Part shown: one piece after another, positions 47,033-60,203 of the stretch
How positions within the stretch are numbered: position 1 is the stretch's first letter
Layout: every line of letters starts with the position of its first letter
DNA from: Atkinsonella hypoxylon
Lineage: Eukaryota; Ascomycota; Sordariomycetes; Hypocreales; Clavicipitaceae
Assembly (NCBI GenBank): GCA_000729835.1
Contig: JFHB01000079.1
Location: 62,001-126,000, forward strand
Direction: 5' to 3'
DNA length: 64,000 nucleotides
Position numbers and translations under genes: made by a program
Notes under the pieces: generated by a model
Database searches by the model: none
Told to the model about the DNA's origin: nothing
Seen by the model: only the letters and a program-made list of their open reading frames with translations

Positions 47033-49046
47033 TCATACCTCATCAACAGCTTTCTCGGCAGCAGCTTCTGCTTTCTCGACCTTGGTTTCTGCGCTGGGCT
47101 CAACTGATTTAGCCTCGCTGTCTGCTTTGACGCCGTTGAATTCGGACTTTTTACTGTCGCCGAGCGAATTGGTGCTACCATTGACCCCGTTGGTGGAGGC
47201 ATCGCCAGCCAGCAGCTTGTTCCACTTATCGAGCAATGTTTGCGAGCGCTTCTTGAATTGGAACTCCTCCTCCCGTGGGATGGAATCAAGTTTGAGGATC
47301 GCCTTGAGAACCTTGTTGATCTTGGTCTCACGGATGATGGATACTTCCAGGTTGCCAAACTTCTCGAGTAAAGTAATGAATTCAGACATGGATTGCATTT
47401 CCTCCTCTTTGGGCTTCTGCTCTCGCGTCAAAAGGCCTTTCTGAAGCTTGTGGCGAAGGAACAGAACTTCCTTCTGCAGACATGGTTAGCAGCAGCACTT
47501 GATCAAGCATCGTCAGGTCAGCAATTCAGTCCCACGTACCACTCTGCGTTTGTGGCGAGCCTCAGGAGACAATTTGGGCTCAGAGTGTTCCGCCTTCTTT
47601 TCCACAACCTCCTTCGTTTGCTTAGCCTTCTTCGCTTTGACCTTTGTGATCTTGGCGGCTGATCCACCAGCAGAGTTGGGAGTGGCTGAAGTAGCTGCAC
47701 CATTTGTTGATTTGGGCGTAGACGAAGTATTAAGCTTGATCTTGGGTTTCTTTGACGATTCCGGACGTTGTGGGGTCTGCATGATACCTTAACATTAGCC
47801 CAACTCCGCGCAAGTCACGCTCATATCGCCAAAAGGAGGAAGAGAGGGACGGTTTCCTAACTTACGGCAACCTCATCCTCAGCCTTTCGTTTCTTTGACT
47901 TCTTTGCTGAAGCGTCGACGTCACCCATCTCAGTATCCTCATCCTCCATGGCCTTCGCTTTGCTCTTCTTGCCTTTTTTAGGGGTCGCGGCAGCCTCACG
48001 GCGTGCTTCTTCTTGAGCCAACAATTCATCCTGAAAGCTCTGCAAAATATCTTTGTAATATTCGACGGGATGCTGTTCAATGGCCAATTCGAAGGCAGCC
48101 TTCAGGTCCTTTCGCATCTTCTCATTGATTGAGTTTCTAGCTTTCTCGGCGGTGAGCTCCGAGAGATTTGTGTTTTTCTCCCAACCACTGTAGTCGAAAA
48201 ATGTTAGCGCCACCACTCCAGACAGTAACCCGAATTAACTCTTTGAAGAGGCGGGAAGAAAAATAATATTTAGGACCCTTACAATTCATTGGTGTGAAGG
48301 TACATCACAGGGAACGTCCTGTCATTGACACGCTTGCCGCCGTCGGCAAAGGGTTCGGAAAAGGTACCGTCTGAACGAGCAGCAGACACCGGTCGACTGG
48401 CGACAAGCGCATGGGGAAGCATATCCTCGTCACAAATAATTGCGGGCCAGGCAGGAAAGCCCTTGAGCTTGACTAAGAAATGATCACCAGGCTTGGCGTC
48501 AGTATGGGTTAAGCGAGCTTTTGAGCCCTTCCTGCTGAGACCACCGCCAGCTGATTTGCGACGACCGCCTTTGTTTTTGGTCGTTGGGGTCTCAGCAATT
48601 GTGACGGTAGTAGCGTCATGATCGACTGCGGTCGCATCCACTGCCTCATTCGTATCGACATCCGCGTCAGCCGCAGTATTGTCCTCTTTTGGTTCAGGCT
48701 TTTCGGTCGCGGCGTCACCAGCACTGTCAGGTGTCTCGACATCTGCTCAGGCGCTCACGTTAGCGCGCTTATAATGAGAAACGACAGAGACGAGTTTCAC
48801 GAGCCACGCGACAGCAGGTCAACTAAGCAGGCCGATGCCACAAAAGGGGTTTTCCGTCGGGTATGGCAGGGACCGCGCATAAGCCCAGTTTGCGTGAAAC
48901 CTACCATTTGAAGTCGTTGCGACCGTTTCAGCAGCCTCGCCTGCGGGCTTGGCCGCGTCAGATTCAACCTCTGGAGCGGTAGTAGGAGGATCAGCAGCAA
49001 CGGGCGCTGCGACTTCTGCTGTCGTCTCGGGGGTGCTGTCAGCCAT
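47033..49046 (-). CDS. PWWP domain protein with TFIIS-N/IBD-like helical region
   Basis: A nuclear chromatin-binding protein; PWWP domains read methylated histone lysines such as H3K36me together with DNA. Exons are 49046-48905, 48742-48283, 48187-47866, 47776-47540 and 47473-47033, giving 533 aa. An acidic Ala/Glu-rich N-terminus leads to the PWWP domain at about 132-215 (PGDHFLVKLKGFPAWPAIIC, then MYLHTNEF split by an intron). Next come a helical stretch EYYKDILQSFQDELLAQEEA, Lys-rich linkers with several possible nuclear signals (KKGKKSK, KKSKKRK), and a helical domain at about 388-480 (FLRHKLQKGLL, MSEFITLLEKFGNLEVSIIR, INKVLKAILKLDSIP). The layout resembles animal LEDGF/HDGF. A 3' intron that would remove the last valine is possible (GTATGA ... 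CTAAC ... AG). Confidence 0.85.
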
Positions 49047-49957
49047 TGCGGCACAGTGAAGAGCACAGTGGCTGCTGCGCGGCTAGCTCTAACGAGAGAG
49101 CAGATTTTGATGCAGATTTGACTCCGTGTGACCGATCCGCAGCTTCACGGGCGGTCAGATAAGCTTGAAACGAGAGAGCAAACGCGTAGCGGGTCGCGTA
49201 TGGTGTAGAATAAATGGAATCGAGCCGCAGAAGCGTCTTTGCGCGATGTCGACAAGAGTTGTGCAGAAGGATTGCGCAATTGCAAAAGATCACAGCCACT
49301 CCCGCGTCTTGCCTTGGATGGGGGGTTGATGAAGGGGGAAACAGCAATAGCTGGGCACAGCTGGCCAAAGCAAGCGACCTCCAACCAACGTCACCAGTAG
49401 ATTATCACGTGATCCCGGTATGTGGGTGAGTATGCAAGTGTGGATGATGGGTCGAAGACTTTGGTCTCGCTCGCGGACTCTCGATCCGTCCGACATTTCT
49501 CTGGCATTTCGCTGGCATTTCTCCGTAGGCTCGACCATCAGTTACGCTGACCGTGTAGACACGTTCTGGCCAGCATCCAGTCCCGACCGTTGACGCGCCA
49601 GGCACTGAAGCATCACCACCACTACCACACACCAACGGTTTAATGCTCAAACACTCCAATACTCTGTCCAGAAGCTCCCGAAGAGTAGTTATCGCGCGGT
49701 TTTCTGTGCACCGTAACTCTTCGTGCTGAAAGCCCCCAAATGCAGCCACCCCAGTCTGCCCTCCACACTTGCCCTGAGTCCGCTGATTTGTTGCGGTTGA
49801 CACCCCGGTCTCACAAGACATCACGGTTGTGCTTTCTGTGAAGCCGTTTCAATAAACACAAAGTCCTTATCTGACATGGATATGCAACGGGCCTCTGACT
49901 TGTTTAAAAATAATATACACAATTTCCACCTCTCAAGAATCATTAGCGGCTTGGTAC
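49047..49957. other. Intergenic region PWWP gene / brr2
   Basis: Promoter of the PWWP gene and 3' flank of brr2, both on the minus strand. No supported gene; an open minus frame at 49405-49824 lacks protein-like order. Confidence 0.5.
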
Positions 49958-52900
49958 CTACTCTTCGTCATCGTCGTCGCCTTCCTCGTCGACCTCCATT
50001 CCTTCTGCTGCTGTAACCTTGAACTCGCGTTCTTGATCGACTCCAACGTAACTGTCACTCATGAGGAAGAGTTTCAGATGATGCTCTCCGGCTGTAGGCA
50101 CAGTGTACTCAAGTCGCACAGCCAATTGGCGGCCAATCGTTACTCGCTTGATGGCTAGGAGATTGCGAGTCTTATCATCACCAACCACAAGCCACCAATT
50201 CTCCATCTTTTTGCCAGGATAGAACGGAGCATGGACCGTAGTATCAACCTCGGCCTCCTCTTCCACATTGCGAGTGATCTTGATTTGAAGATAGGAAGGC
50301 TCACCGGCCTGTATTTCATCTTCATCAAGAACCTCATGCTCCAACTCAAGATCAGGATATTTATCATTAGTAAAGTTGGCAGCCTGGGCAAGCAGGTTTT
50401 GGGAAAGCCCGAGACGCTTGACTAGATTGTTGTACTCAGAGTTCTCATCTGGGTTCATGGCTTCCATGAAATCAAAGATATCCTTGATACTACTCGGACG
50501 AATCAGTAATGAACATGAAGCTGCCGTGAAAGAATGCCATAATCTTGTATACAGCTTTGAAACTTACCCAAATTCATTTGCAACCTTGACAACCTCAGGT
50601 GCGAAGTGAGGAATCTGCTTAAGCGGACTATCTCGGTCCCACATTGCTTGAACCACCATCTGCGACATTTCCATGGCGTTCATCGCATTTAGGTGCCCAT
50701 CTGCAGACAAAATATCCACCGTTGCACTCAACAGACTCAATACTCTCGATAACAGCGTTTCTTGATCCTTGGCCAAGTCTATCGGAAGCTGCATCCTTGA
50801 AAAGTGTGCTTGAAGAAGCACAAATGCTTTGAAATGTGGTGAGTCATACACAGGCCGGGACATCTTAACGGGAATTCTGTCATAAATGCGACGAAGCAGA
50901 CCTTCTTCATGTCTGCGAACTTGGATAGACTCAAATTCAGTGGCTGACGTAACAATCTCCAGGATACCCTTCAGTTTGGTTCGGGCGCCGAGCGAGAGCA
51001 AGAATGTCTGCATAGTGATATACGATATGTTGTAGTATGCGCCAATCATAGCAGCATTCTGGGGCGAGACACTTCCATCTTCGTCATCAAAGTCAATGAT
51101 CTTGGATTCGCTCAATTCTCGCAATGTTGTCTCCACAAGGTCAGACATGTAGTTACTCAGCCCATCGTGTGTTGTGCTGGTCAAGCTATAGTAACTGGGG
51201 TTCGCCAGCAAACGGCGGTAAAAATAGGTGAACGTGGTCCAATTGATGGCATCATCTCCAGATTCGATCATCTTTGTGCTGATCTCTGTCACGAAGGCAT
51301 CATGGAGATAGTTGTGCAGGTGTGACTCGACTGGTAGAGCTTCGTTCAGGAATTTTTTGTAGTATTCGCGCTTGACTGAGGGTACCATCAAAACACCACG
51401 ACCTCGGCCATCCTTTGACGGCTTCAACGACTTCCCAAACATCTGCAATACTTCGCTGAGAGGGTAGTCGACATACCGATGCTCTCTACCCTCGAAATAT
51501 TGCGTACCCATTACAATAACAAGATGTGCTATGCTTGTCAGCTCCCAGCAGACGTCTCTTGACGCAACAAGTACTTGGATGGCACCATTATCATACAAGT
51601 GCTTGACTATGCGCCGGTCATTTTGACTAAGCGCCTCGTGGTAATACCCAACTCCGTGAGACAAAGCCTCGGCTAAGGCCTCTTCGTGAACTCGCTCAAG
51701 AAGGGGCCGCATCTGTTCAACTTCGGCGTGCAGGAAGCGATCCTCGTCATCGTCTGCCAGGCAGGCTGCGAGAAGATCTCTGGCTGTTTGTCTCGTTTGT
51801 TTCCTGCTAGCCACGAAGATCATAGCAGGCTGGTCTGTTGACATTTGTGTAATGGCCAAATAAGCGGGTTTGGCCATTGCCAACATAAGAGAGGGGAAGT
51901 GAGGGTTGGAGTAAGATTGAACATGAAGTTCCAGGGGAACAGGTCGGACATGAGGACTGAAGTTGTAATTATCATGCTTTTTCGCGTCAATCCACTCGCC
52001 AATATCGCGAGCATTTGCCAAAGAGACGCTGAGCGCAACAATACGGAGTGGCAATTCGGTCTGCGTTCGAATATAATGCATACGAGAGACGATGATCTCG
52101 TAAACATATCCCATGTACCCTCCCACAAGATGAACGTCGTCAGCGATGAATAATTGAACGGTCTGGACATTCTTGCGTCTCTTCCACTGTCTTGACAGCA
52201 CATCCCATTGCGTTGGGGTGGCAAGAATGAGATCGCCTTTCTCGAGAAGCTTTAAATCAGTTGCCGTTTCGCCAGTCAGCTTGACAATTTCCTTTCCGCC
52301 GTTCAGATTTGCAAGTCTCTTCTGCCAATTCTGCAATCTAGCGTCGACGATCTCCTGGAACGGAGCTATGTAGACTGCCCTGCCTGCCCCTCCTTGGTTC
52401 CAGTGACGAAGAATAGCAAATTCCGCACAGACCGTCTTACCACTACCTGTGGGTGCGCCTATGAAAACATTCTGGTCGGTTTTGTACAGTGAGTTGAAGG
52501 TTTGCGTTTGAATTCGGTTGAACTGCTTCCAAGAAGGATAGAGGTCGATGTAATTGGAGACTTTCAAGGCAGAGACAGGGAGAGATTGTAACTCGAGCAG
52601 CTCCGTGTGAGGGGGGAATTTCTCGGGGAGTATGAGCTTGTGGAAAGGAATAGCCAGTCTGGTTTCCGAATGCATCCATCTATCTGAAATGACAGAGACG
52701 AAGTAGTTTGGGGGCATCGGATCAATAATTGGAACTGTGAAGTCAACAACGTGCTCATTAGATTCAGACTCGGCATAGTCCTTGCGGAGCATGAAGGTGT
52801 CATGAAACAAAATGTCCTCGCCATCGCAATCCTCCGCAATAACCCAGAAGCTTTCAGCAGCACCATGCAGGGCATCATCCCACTCGAAGTTGGGCGTTAT

Positions 52901-55900
52901 ACTGAGCTCAATCCTGAGCATGGATCGTGTCATTGGCTGGACTTGAGCTTGAACATCGACTCTTGGGAACTTTGCAACGAAACCGCAGACGGCTCTACCA
53001 GCCTTAGGCATCCCGAGCAGTTCACCCATGCGTGGAGGGTCGAGGTCGAAATAACTGCTCCATGCAACATCAATTCGCTCCGCTTTTTGTATGATATCCT
53101 TGGAACAGGTTGGAAATTGGCGCAAGGGAGACATCGTGGGCCACATTCGCTTCTCAGCCATCTTGCAAAGGTCTAGAGCTGTCTTGGCAACAGATGCCCA
53201 ACCTTTCTTGAGAGCAATTTCGAATATCGCGCGCAAAATTCTCCCTGCGCTTTGTGTTACATAGACCATATCGGCCATGAGTGCGAGCCCGTCCAGTTTT
53301 AGTCGCGATATGTATGCTTGAAGAAGCACATTGATCTTGGCGTGAGGCTCTTCGATACTCTCCTTCACCGGAACAGGCACGCGACCCATGAGTTTAGCCA
53401 GCTCTACCTTCTCATCTTGCCGTACTGGGATATACTTGAATTCGGCACTGAGCGCGAAGACTCGGAAGAGCTCGATGGTGGTAATAGAAGGCTGGATTAA
53501 GTTGTTGTACGTGTCCATAGACCCCGAGGTGATATAATAGTGTGAAGCGATGCGGCCAAGTTCTGTGGATTGCAACCTACCAGACTTCTCATCATATCGG
53601 ATCAGATTAGACCTCTTCAGAAGCGATGCAGCAGAGTGAATGAGGTCGACACGTTTCTGCTCCAACGCATTATCATCTTCATATTCAGCGCCAACTTGAT
53701 ATAATCCTGGAGACCGAAGCATTCGAACAAAGAGGTATGTATAGCCAAGCCACTCGACACCTTCATCGCGAGTGCGAACGTTACCAAGAACTATTTCGGC
53801 ATTCAGATTATCGACCAACTTGCTGACAAACTGACTCTCAATGGGAAGCTGTTGATTCAGTAGGGAAAGATAGTACTGGATTTCGGTTTGAGTTGTGATA
53901 ATGATGCCCTCGCCGTAGGTGTCGAACTGAGGTCGACCAGCACGGCCAAGCATTTGCAAAACATCTTGAGGGCTCAGCTCCACCCAACTACCCTTTTCTG
54001 GTGAATAGACTTGTGTGCCTTTAATCACAACAGTATGGGCGGGCAAGTTGACGCCCCATGCAAGAGTCGCGGTTGAAACGAGAACTTGGATGGCACCGCT
54101 AGCGAAGAGGTCCTCCACATCTGCTCTGTCCACTCGATTCATGCCAGCGTGATGGATTCCAAATCCATAGGGCAATATGTCTTTGAGGTCTTTATCAGTA
54201 GCCTGACTAGCTGCTTCATTCAGTACCTCTCGGCTTCCTGCATCATGCCGTAGAACTTGATTAATTGTGTCTAGCTCCAATGCCTTGTCCCGAATATACT
54301 TGGCTGTCTTGGCTGTCTCTTTTCTGGAATGCACAAATATGATCATTTGGTTTCTGTTGGACCCAACATGCTCCATGACTTTGTTGTATGTCACATCGTT
54401 CATAATCTTGAGCTGTTTGATAGCTTTGCGATCAGTGACACCGATGAACTCTTGTCGCAGCGGGCAAGGTCTGAATGCACTATCGAAATGGTGCAGGTCC
54501 TTCTGTACGTCTACCCGAAGAAAGCTAGCAACATCCTTATAATTGGGTAGCGTAGCAGACAATCCCACAATCCGAACGGGCTCGCCACTTTGTTCAGTCT
54601 TCCTGATGGTTCGGGCCACGATGCTTTCCAGAACAGGTCCTCGGTCATCATGCAGTAAGTGAATCTCATCAATAATAATGAGCCTCACGAGATTGGTGTA
54701 GGTCAAATCAGTGGACTTTCGGGTGATAACATCCCATTTCTCTGGAGTTGTGACTATGATCTGCGTCTCGGCGATTTGCTGTTTTGTAAGCTGACGGTCA
54801 CCTGTCAGCTCAGATACGCGGATGCCATATGGCTCCAGTCTCTTCCCAAAGTTTCCAACCTGCTCTTGGACCAGCGCTTTTAATGGGGCGATATATACAA
54901 TTTTGAATGCATCTAAGTCAATATCGCCAGTTTCGGGGTTTCGATTCTTGCCAATCTCCCGCAATATCGTCAACATAGCAACATTTGTTTTACCACTACC
55001 AGTAGGCGCACAAATGAGCATGTTGCCGTCGTCTTGAAACGCTGAAGAATAACATTTTGACTGAATCCTGTTGAGGGATTTGGCGGTGCTGAAAGGCTGG
55101 CGAGACCACTCAGGCATGTCAGTGATGGGAATTAGCGTATCAGTCGGGTCGGTACGTTTTTTGGGAGGGGGAACATGAATTTCCTCATAGCCCTTGAACG
55201 ATCTTTTCGTGGATCCTTCGGGCAATCTAACTTTCGCATTGGTCATTAGATGATTGCCCTGGTCAAAGACCAAGTTATCAAGGTTAACCACCTTTTTAGG
55301 CTGCAAGCCTCCGATCAAGTAGCCCTCACCGCGCTCCTTTGTGGGCGCGGCCCCGTTAAAGGACGCTGGCACGTCAATGTCCATCTTGATATCCATCTTT
55401 TTCTTCCTGTCATCTCCATCGGCAAGCTTGCCACGCAGCTCATTAAGAATCCATTGGAGGCCTTCGGAACCCATTTCACGTTCGACATCGGCGCGAGACT
55501 CTGCCGATTCTGCTCGGGCTAGTTTTGTGAGCCAGAAGACCTTTTCCCTGTTTTCGACCAACTTTTGCACCAGCTCGTGATGTTCAAAGTCGAATAATTC
55601 CATGAGATCGTTCTCAATTTCTCGAAGTGACCTCTCCTCCCCTTCTGGCTCCTCTGGTTCACCCGATAGAATGCGAAGAGCATCTTTTGTCTTTGTAGAC
55701 TGTTCATGGGCGTCTGGATACAGTGTGCCAATCTGGCGTTGTAGCCAAAAGGCGTCGATCTCTCTTGCGGGTATCATTTTCCTTGATTCGCCGTTACCCT
55801 TAGTTGCAGAAGGACCAGAATCTAGAATCATTTCCTCATCATCAACAACGTCCTCGGTGGCCTTGGGAGCAGGGGAGCCGTCTGCCTCGTCCTCGCCCTC

Positions 55901-56650
55901 TTCATCATCTTCGGAAGACTCGTCACGAACTTCACGAACAATTTCGTCCTCATCCTCGTCTTCGTCGAAGGCAACAGCGACACCCTGACGCTCATCAATC
56001 TCTGCATCATCGCCCTTGGCATCACCCATGTTAACATCTTCGTCATCGTCTTGGTCGTCGTAATCGGTGATCTTCTTCCCAAGATTCACTAGCTCATTGA
56101 ACTGTTTTGGACTCAACGTTGCGCCAATGATATCATCAATTTCCTTCTTCTTGTCTAAATCCTTCAGGTCATCATCCTTCAGATATTCGAGTACAGCATC
56201 GGCCGCGCTGCGAACAACTTCATGAGGAACATCCCCCAAATTTGTTGCCACAAGTGTAAGGATTAGGTCAAAAGTCGCGCGCGTTGCTGGCGTCCGAGGT
56301 CGGTAGGTAATGCCTTCAATCAAGGCATCGTTTGCGCCAAGAACTCCTGCGGCTCGTTGTTGTGCGGCCTCTGCCTTTCGTCTTTTCTGCTCCCTGAGTA
56401 AGACATCCTCACCATCTTGGAGTGACCCTCTTTCTACGTTGGGCATGCCAGATTGTTTCTTGGGCTTAGGGGCCTCGTCCCGGCCTACTCGAGCGCCCAT
56501 GTCTTTGATGCTCAGTCTTCCAGCAAGCGACTCTGGATCACCCGTGGCCTCGTCAGTTCGTCGTGTGACAAACCGACGGTCCGCCTGGAGAACCAGGTTG
56601 GACATGGCCGAGTACTTGTACTGTGAGACATCGCGATGAGGGCCCGACAT
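49958..56650 (-). CDS. brr2: Pre-mRNA-splicing helicase Brr2 (SNRNP200)
   Basis: Brr2 is the U5 snRNP Ski2-like helicase that unwinds U4/U6 during spliceosome activation. Exons are 56650-50568 and 50489-49958, giving 2204 aa; an in-frame ATG 18 codons upstream (56704) is possible, but MSGPHRDVSQYKYSAMSNL is the family start. The N-terminal part is acidic and plug-like. The active helicase cassette has Walker A APTGSGKT near residue 549, DEIH near 660 and QMLGRAGRPQFD. The second cassette keeps GAPTGSGKT near 1398 but has DDVH near 1502 and QMFGKSLKPSKD in place of motif VI, the known degenerate form. Each cassette ends in a Sec63 unit. The last exon closes the second one with an acidic tail (EGDDDDEE). 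A 6-kb uninterrupted first exon is notable beside the intron-rich neighbours. Confidence 0.97.
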
Positions 56651-57148
56651 GTTGACGCGCGCTGTAGCTGTTGTAGATGGTCTCACGAGGGAGAAGGCCG
56701 ACACGCTCGACAGCAGCTCCGGGAGCTTGGCCGTTAGATTACCATAGAGGTCTCAAATATGTCGAGTTAATCGGCGTGCGCGTTTCAAAATGATGGTACA
56801 CGGGTGTTGTCGCTGTTTGAGAGAGTTGAGTTGATATCGTGTTGCCACCGCGATGCGACTGAAGTTCTCAATTGACGGTGTTTGATAAATTTCGAATCTC
56901 GGCCCGCCAGGCTCCCGCACCTGCGCACTAGGTAACTAGTCCCAGCTCCACTGCCAAGTAAGAATTTCGGTGGCTGTGGAGACGACCCCACCGATAGCCA
57001 CTCTTGAATACCTTGAATACCAGACATGTATTAACATAAACTAACCACGGTTTACTATTTAAACCCCGATTAGCAAAGCTCCGACACACAGCATGGTGAA
57101 GAGTATGACGAGCGCGCGAGTTTCTGGAGCCATAATTTCCTGAAAATC
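56651..57148. promoter_or_regulatory. Divergent promoter region brr2 / coiled-coil gene
   Basis: About 500 bp between two start codons pointing away from each other. No specific element is assigned. Confidence 0.5.
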
Positions 57149-58732
57149 ATGGCGTCTTCGGCAGAGTCTACAGTCACAGATTTGAAGAAGAGATTGGAGC
57201 CATTCATAAAGCCCCGTGAACAAGTCAACTACATCAGACGAGTCTTGGCCCTCGAGCTTGGCTCCTACCATGGAAACGGTCCTGTTCAGCAGCCCCTGTC
57301 ACTCAACGACAACCCCATCCACAGACAGATTGGGCCAGAATTAAGGGGACCTTACAGAGACTACATCAAGGCTCTCATTGCCAGCAATGCTGCTAGACAA
57401 GCATTTGATGAAGTTTCGCAGAAGCAGCATGAACTCTCACCTCCAGCCCCAGATAGCGACAAGAAAGCATGCCTTCTGGAAGACTACCTAGCAGTCTCAA
57501 GGCTACGCAAGAAGCGCGATAGCCTTATCAAAATACAAACCTTCCTGAAGCGCTTCGCTGAGACTTCTGTTGCACTTCCCGGCCCCGAGCATCTAGAGCA
57601 AATGTTGAAAGATGCGCATCCTCAACCAAAATTGCCAGCAGAACTACTGAACAGCTTTGTGGTGGAACAAGCTTCGCCGGAAGTCGATGTTCAAAGCCGC
57701 GTATGCCAACTGGAGAAGACGGTCCTGAGAGCAAAGCTGCTTTTGAAGCAAGAAGAGACGTTATTAGCCGAGGCAAAGGCACGATGCAAGATGACGCCGA
57801 AACTTGTGAGCAATGGAGCAAAATTGGAGGCTCTCAATAGCACACGAAACGACCTGATCAATTGGATCGAGAGGGAGCTCAGTAAGGCATCCACAGAGGA
57901 GAACAGAGGTATTGACCGAGTGCAATCGACGCAGAACCAGGCGCCAGTAGCAGATGAGACTGCGATCAAGCTCCAGATGGACCAGATCCAAGATAAATAT
58001 AACGACTATGTGGTTGCGCGAAAGGAGTTGTTCGCCAAGGTATCACATATTCCTCAGCCGTCATTACCTCCGCCAGATTCAGTAGAGATGGACATCAAGC
58101 TTGCTGAACCCAAAGGACCCCCTGCCACGGACTACCGTCTCATCCCCTACATCGAGGAACTCCTGTCAAGTTCCAGGCGGCAAAAGGCCCTCATTACTCA
58201 CAAAACACACTTCATCACGACACTGAAGAACCAAAACATGGAATCATGTCAGGTCATTAATTGCTTGGCTGAGGAAAGCCGGCTATTGACGACATATTCG
58301 ATGAAAGACTCTGCACGCCGACGGTCAGGTGTGCCGGAATTCATGGCGGCTACACATCCCGAGCGTCCGGACTTGGCTAGCAGGGTCAAATCGTGGATAT
58401 TCGCGGTTGATGCTTCAAAAATTGAAACTCTGGAAGCTGTGGCCGAGAAGGTTGAGGTTGGCCAGATAGCCTTGGAGAACTCGATGAAGACTCTTCACGA
58501 AATAGAATCACTGCTAGGTGTTCGAGGAGAACAGGGAGACGGTGCGAGCGCTATGACGGACAACATGGAGGATGATATGTGGCTTGATGATGGCGGAGAC
58601 AAAAAGGACACTGTCAAGACAGTCAATAAAAAGCTGCCAAAAGTGAAGTCCGTTGCATCTCAGGATAGGACTGATCCATGGGCTAGACTTCATGGGAACC
58701 TAGGGCTCATTGGTCACGATGATGTGCTTTAA
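57149..58732 (+). CDS. Unrecognised coiled-coil protein (527 aa)
   Basis: A single uninterrupted frame whose composition is protein-like throughout, but I cannot place it in a named family. It begins MASSAESTVTDLKKRLEPFI. Long helical, probably coiled-coil segments are visible: about 85-150 (DYIKALIASNAARQAFDEVS; DYLAVSRLRKKRDSLIKIQ), 185-260 (VCQLEKTVLRAKLLLKQEE; KLEALNSTRNDLINWIEREL) and 420-460 (KIETLEAVAEKVEVGQIALE). Acidic residues cluster near the end (MEDDMWLDDGGDKKD), and the C-terminus is DPWARLHGNLGLIGHDDVL. There is no signal peptide or membrane segment. It is divergent from brr2 and ends 134 bp from the end of the convergent rfc2. The layout could suit a structural subunit of a spindle or kinetochore complex, but that is only a guess. 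Confidence 0.85.
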   Translation: MASSAESTVTDLKKRLEPFIKPREQVNYIRRVLALELGSYHGNGPVQQPLSLNDNPIHRQIGPELRGPYRDYIKALIASNAARQAFDEVSQKQHELSPPAPDSDKKACLLEDYLAVSRLRKKRDSLIKIQTFLKRFAETSVALPGPEHLEQMLKDAHPQPKLPAELLNSFVVEQASPEVDVQSRVCQLEKTVLRAKLLLKQEETLLAEAKARCKMTPKLVSNGAKLEALNSTRNDLINWIERELSKASTEENRGIDRVQSTQNQAPVADETAIKLQMDQIQDKYNDYVVARKELFAKVSHIPQPSLPPPDSVEMDIKLAEPKGPPATDYRLIPYIEELLSSSRRQKALITHKTHFITTLKNQNMESCQVINCLAEESRLLTTYSMKDSARRRSGVPEFMAATHPERPDLASRVKSWIFAVDASKIETLEAVAEKVEVGQIALENSMKTLHEIESLLGVRGEQGDGASAMTDNMEDDMWLDDGGDKKDTVKTVNKKLPKVKSVASQDRTDPWARLHGNLGLIGHDDVL

Positions 58733-58865
58733 CAAAGAAATCTTGCGCAAAACAATTGGTTGAAGAGTCATCCTGAACTCGCGAACCCCCCCTTTCCATG
58801 TACCATTTCCACCTATATACCTTAACTCCAGGCTCGGAACAAACCTGTCGAAACACACAAGACCT

Positions 58866-60203
58866 CTATTTCCCTGCTAAGATGGCAGATATTCTCATCG
58901 CCAGATCTAAAATGGACAAATGTTCATCTGCACCATCCACCAACCTCTTGTCAACTTCAGAAAAGACTAGGACAATCTTGTTTTTATGTACATCTGTTAT
59001 CGTCTCGTCCGTAGTCAAATACTGGTAGAGCTGTACAAAAACATTAGTCGCAGTGGCTTAGACAGTATCAAAGGAGAACCAACCTGGGAGACTACTTGAG
59101 TCGCACTCCATCCGTCGGCTACCATGTCTTCCACGATCTTTAGTATCGAGCGATAGGTCTGTCCTGTACCGCGTGGGCGCATAGCATCTATCAACGAAGA
59201 GATCGTTTGATCTGGGATGATACCGGCAATATCTTCCACAATCTTGACTGTTATGGGTTTTCTGTCGATGTCCATCCCTTCGTCGCCATCGGCATCTTTA
59301 TTTGCAGCGCTGGCTCCAACTAGCCTCGCAGCACTCTGCAGGAACGTAATCGCTTTACGCAGATCGCCTTCACTGCACCGAATCAGGGCTTCGAGCGCTC
59401 CATCCTCCAAATGGACGCCTTCTACCTTTGCTATGTCTTCTAGTCTCTTTTTCGCATTACCTTGATCAAGGCTTTTGAATCGGAATTTACTGCAACGACT
59501 AGCGAGAGGGTCGATGATACGAGTGACATAGTTGCAAATCAAGCAAAACCGAGTTATTTTGCTGTATGTTTCCATTGTACGCCGTAGTGCGCTCTGTGCA
59601 TCTTGAGTCATCGAATCGGCCTCGTCGAGAATAATAATCTTGAACGGAGGACAAGGGTACTTTGACTTATAGCCAGGAGTAGGATTCGTCAATTGCATAC
59701 GAGCAAAGTTTTTGACCTTTTCTCTCACGATTGATATACCACGCTCGTCAGAGGCGTTGAGTTCGAGAACCCGAGATTTCAACATTTCAGGCCCGAAGAG
59801 CTCTTTAGCCAGAGCAAGCACAGTCGAAGTTTTGCCCGTCCCGGGGGGTCCGTAGAAAAGCATGTGAGGAAGCTGAAAGTTCAAAGGTTAGTACATTATT
59901 GGGCTATAAATGTCGCGTTTCGAATGAGCAGATCGTACATTAGAGGCTTGTAATGTGCGTTGCAAGACGGTGACGGTGTGGTCTTGTGCAGTAACATCGT
60001 CCAGGCTCTTTGGTCGGCTGAGAAAGAATGGTTAGAAAGACGGCCCAAAGCCCGAAATTGCAACACTTGGCAATAGACTCTCACTATTTTTCCACCCATG
60101 GTTGGTTTCTGACTTCGGTTGGCTTGCGATTCTTTTGTTCTGAAGATGTGCTGGTGGCAGCCGCTGCTGCCTTCCGGGCCTTGAGGTCGAAGAAGCTGGC
60201 CAT
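58866..60203 (-). CDS. rfc2: Replication factor C subunit 2 (human RFC4 type)
   Basis: Small AAA+ subunit of the clamp loader that places PCNA on DNA. Exons are 60203-60085, 60017-59939, 59872-59084 and 59030-58866, giving 383 aa. The N-terminus MASFFDLKARKAAAAA leads to PWVEKYRPKSLDDV (RFC box II, split by intron 1). Walker A is GPPGTGKTST, Walker B is IILDEADSM, the SRC motif is SRCSKFRFK, and sensor 2 is EGDLRKAITFLQSA. The collar domain ends with DKRLVDGADEHLSILDLA, which matches human RFC4 and yeast Rfc2 rather than the other small subunits. An extra acidic loop (NKDADGDEGMDID) lies between the lid and collar. Intron 3 has a GTTGGT donor. The gene converges on the coiled-coil gene and diverges from the E2 gene. 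Confidence 0.96.

Noticed and set aside
49405..49824. A 139-codon minus-strand frame between the PWWP gene and brr2
   Set aside because: No ordered segments and composition like the surrounding spacer; may be untranslated region.
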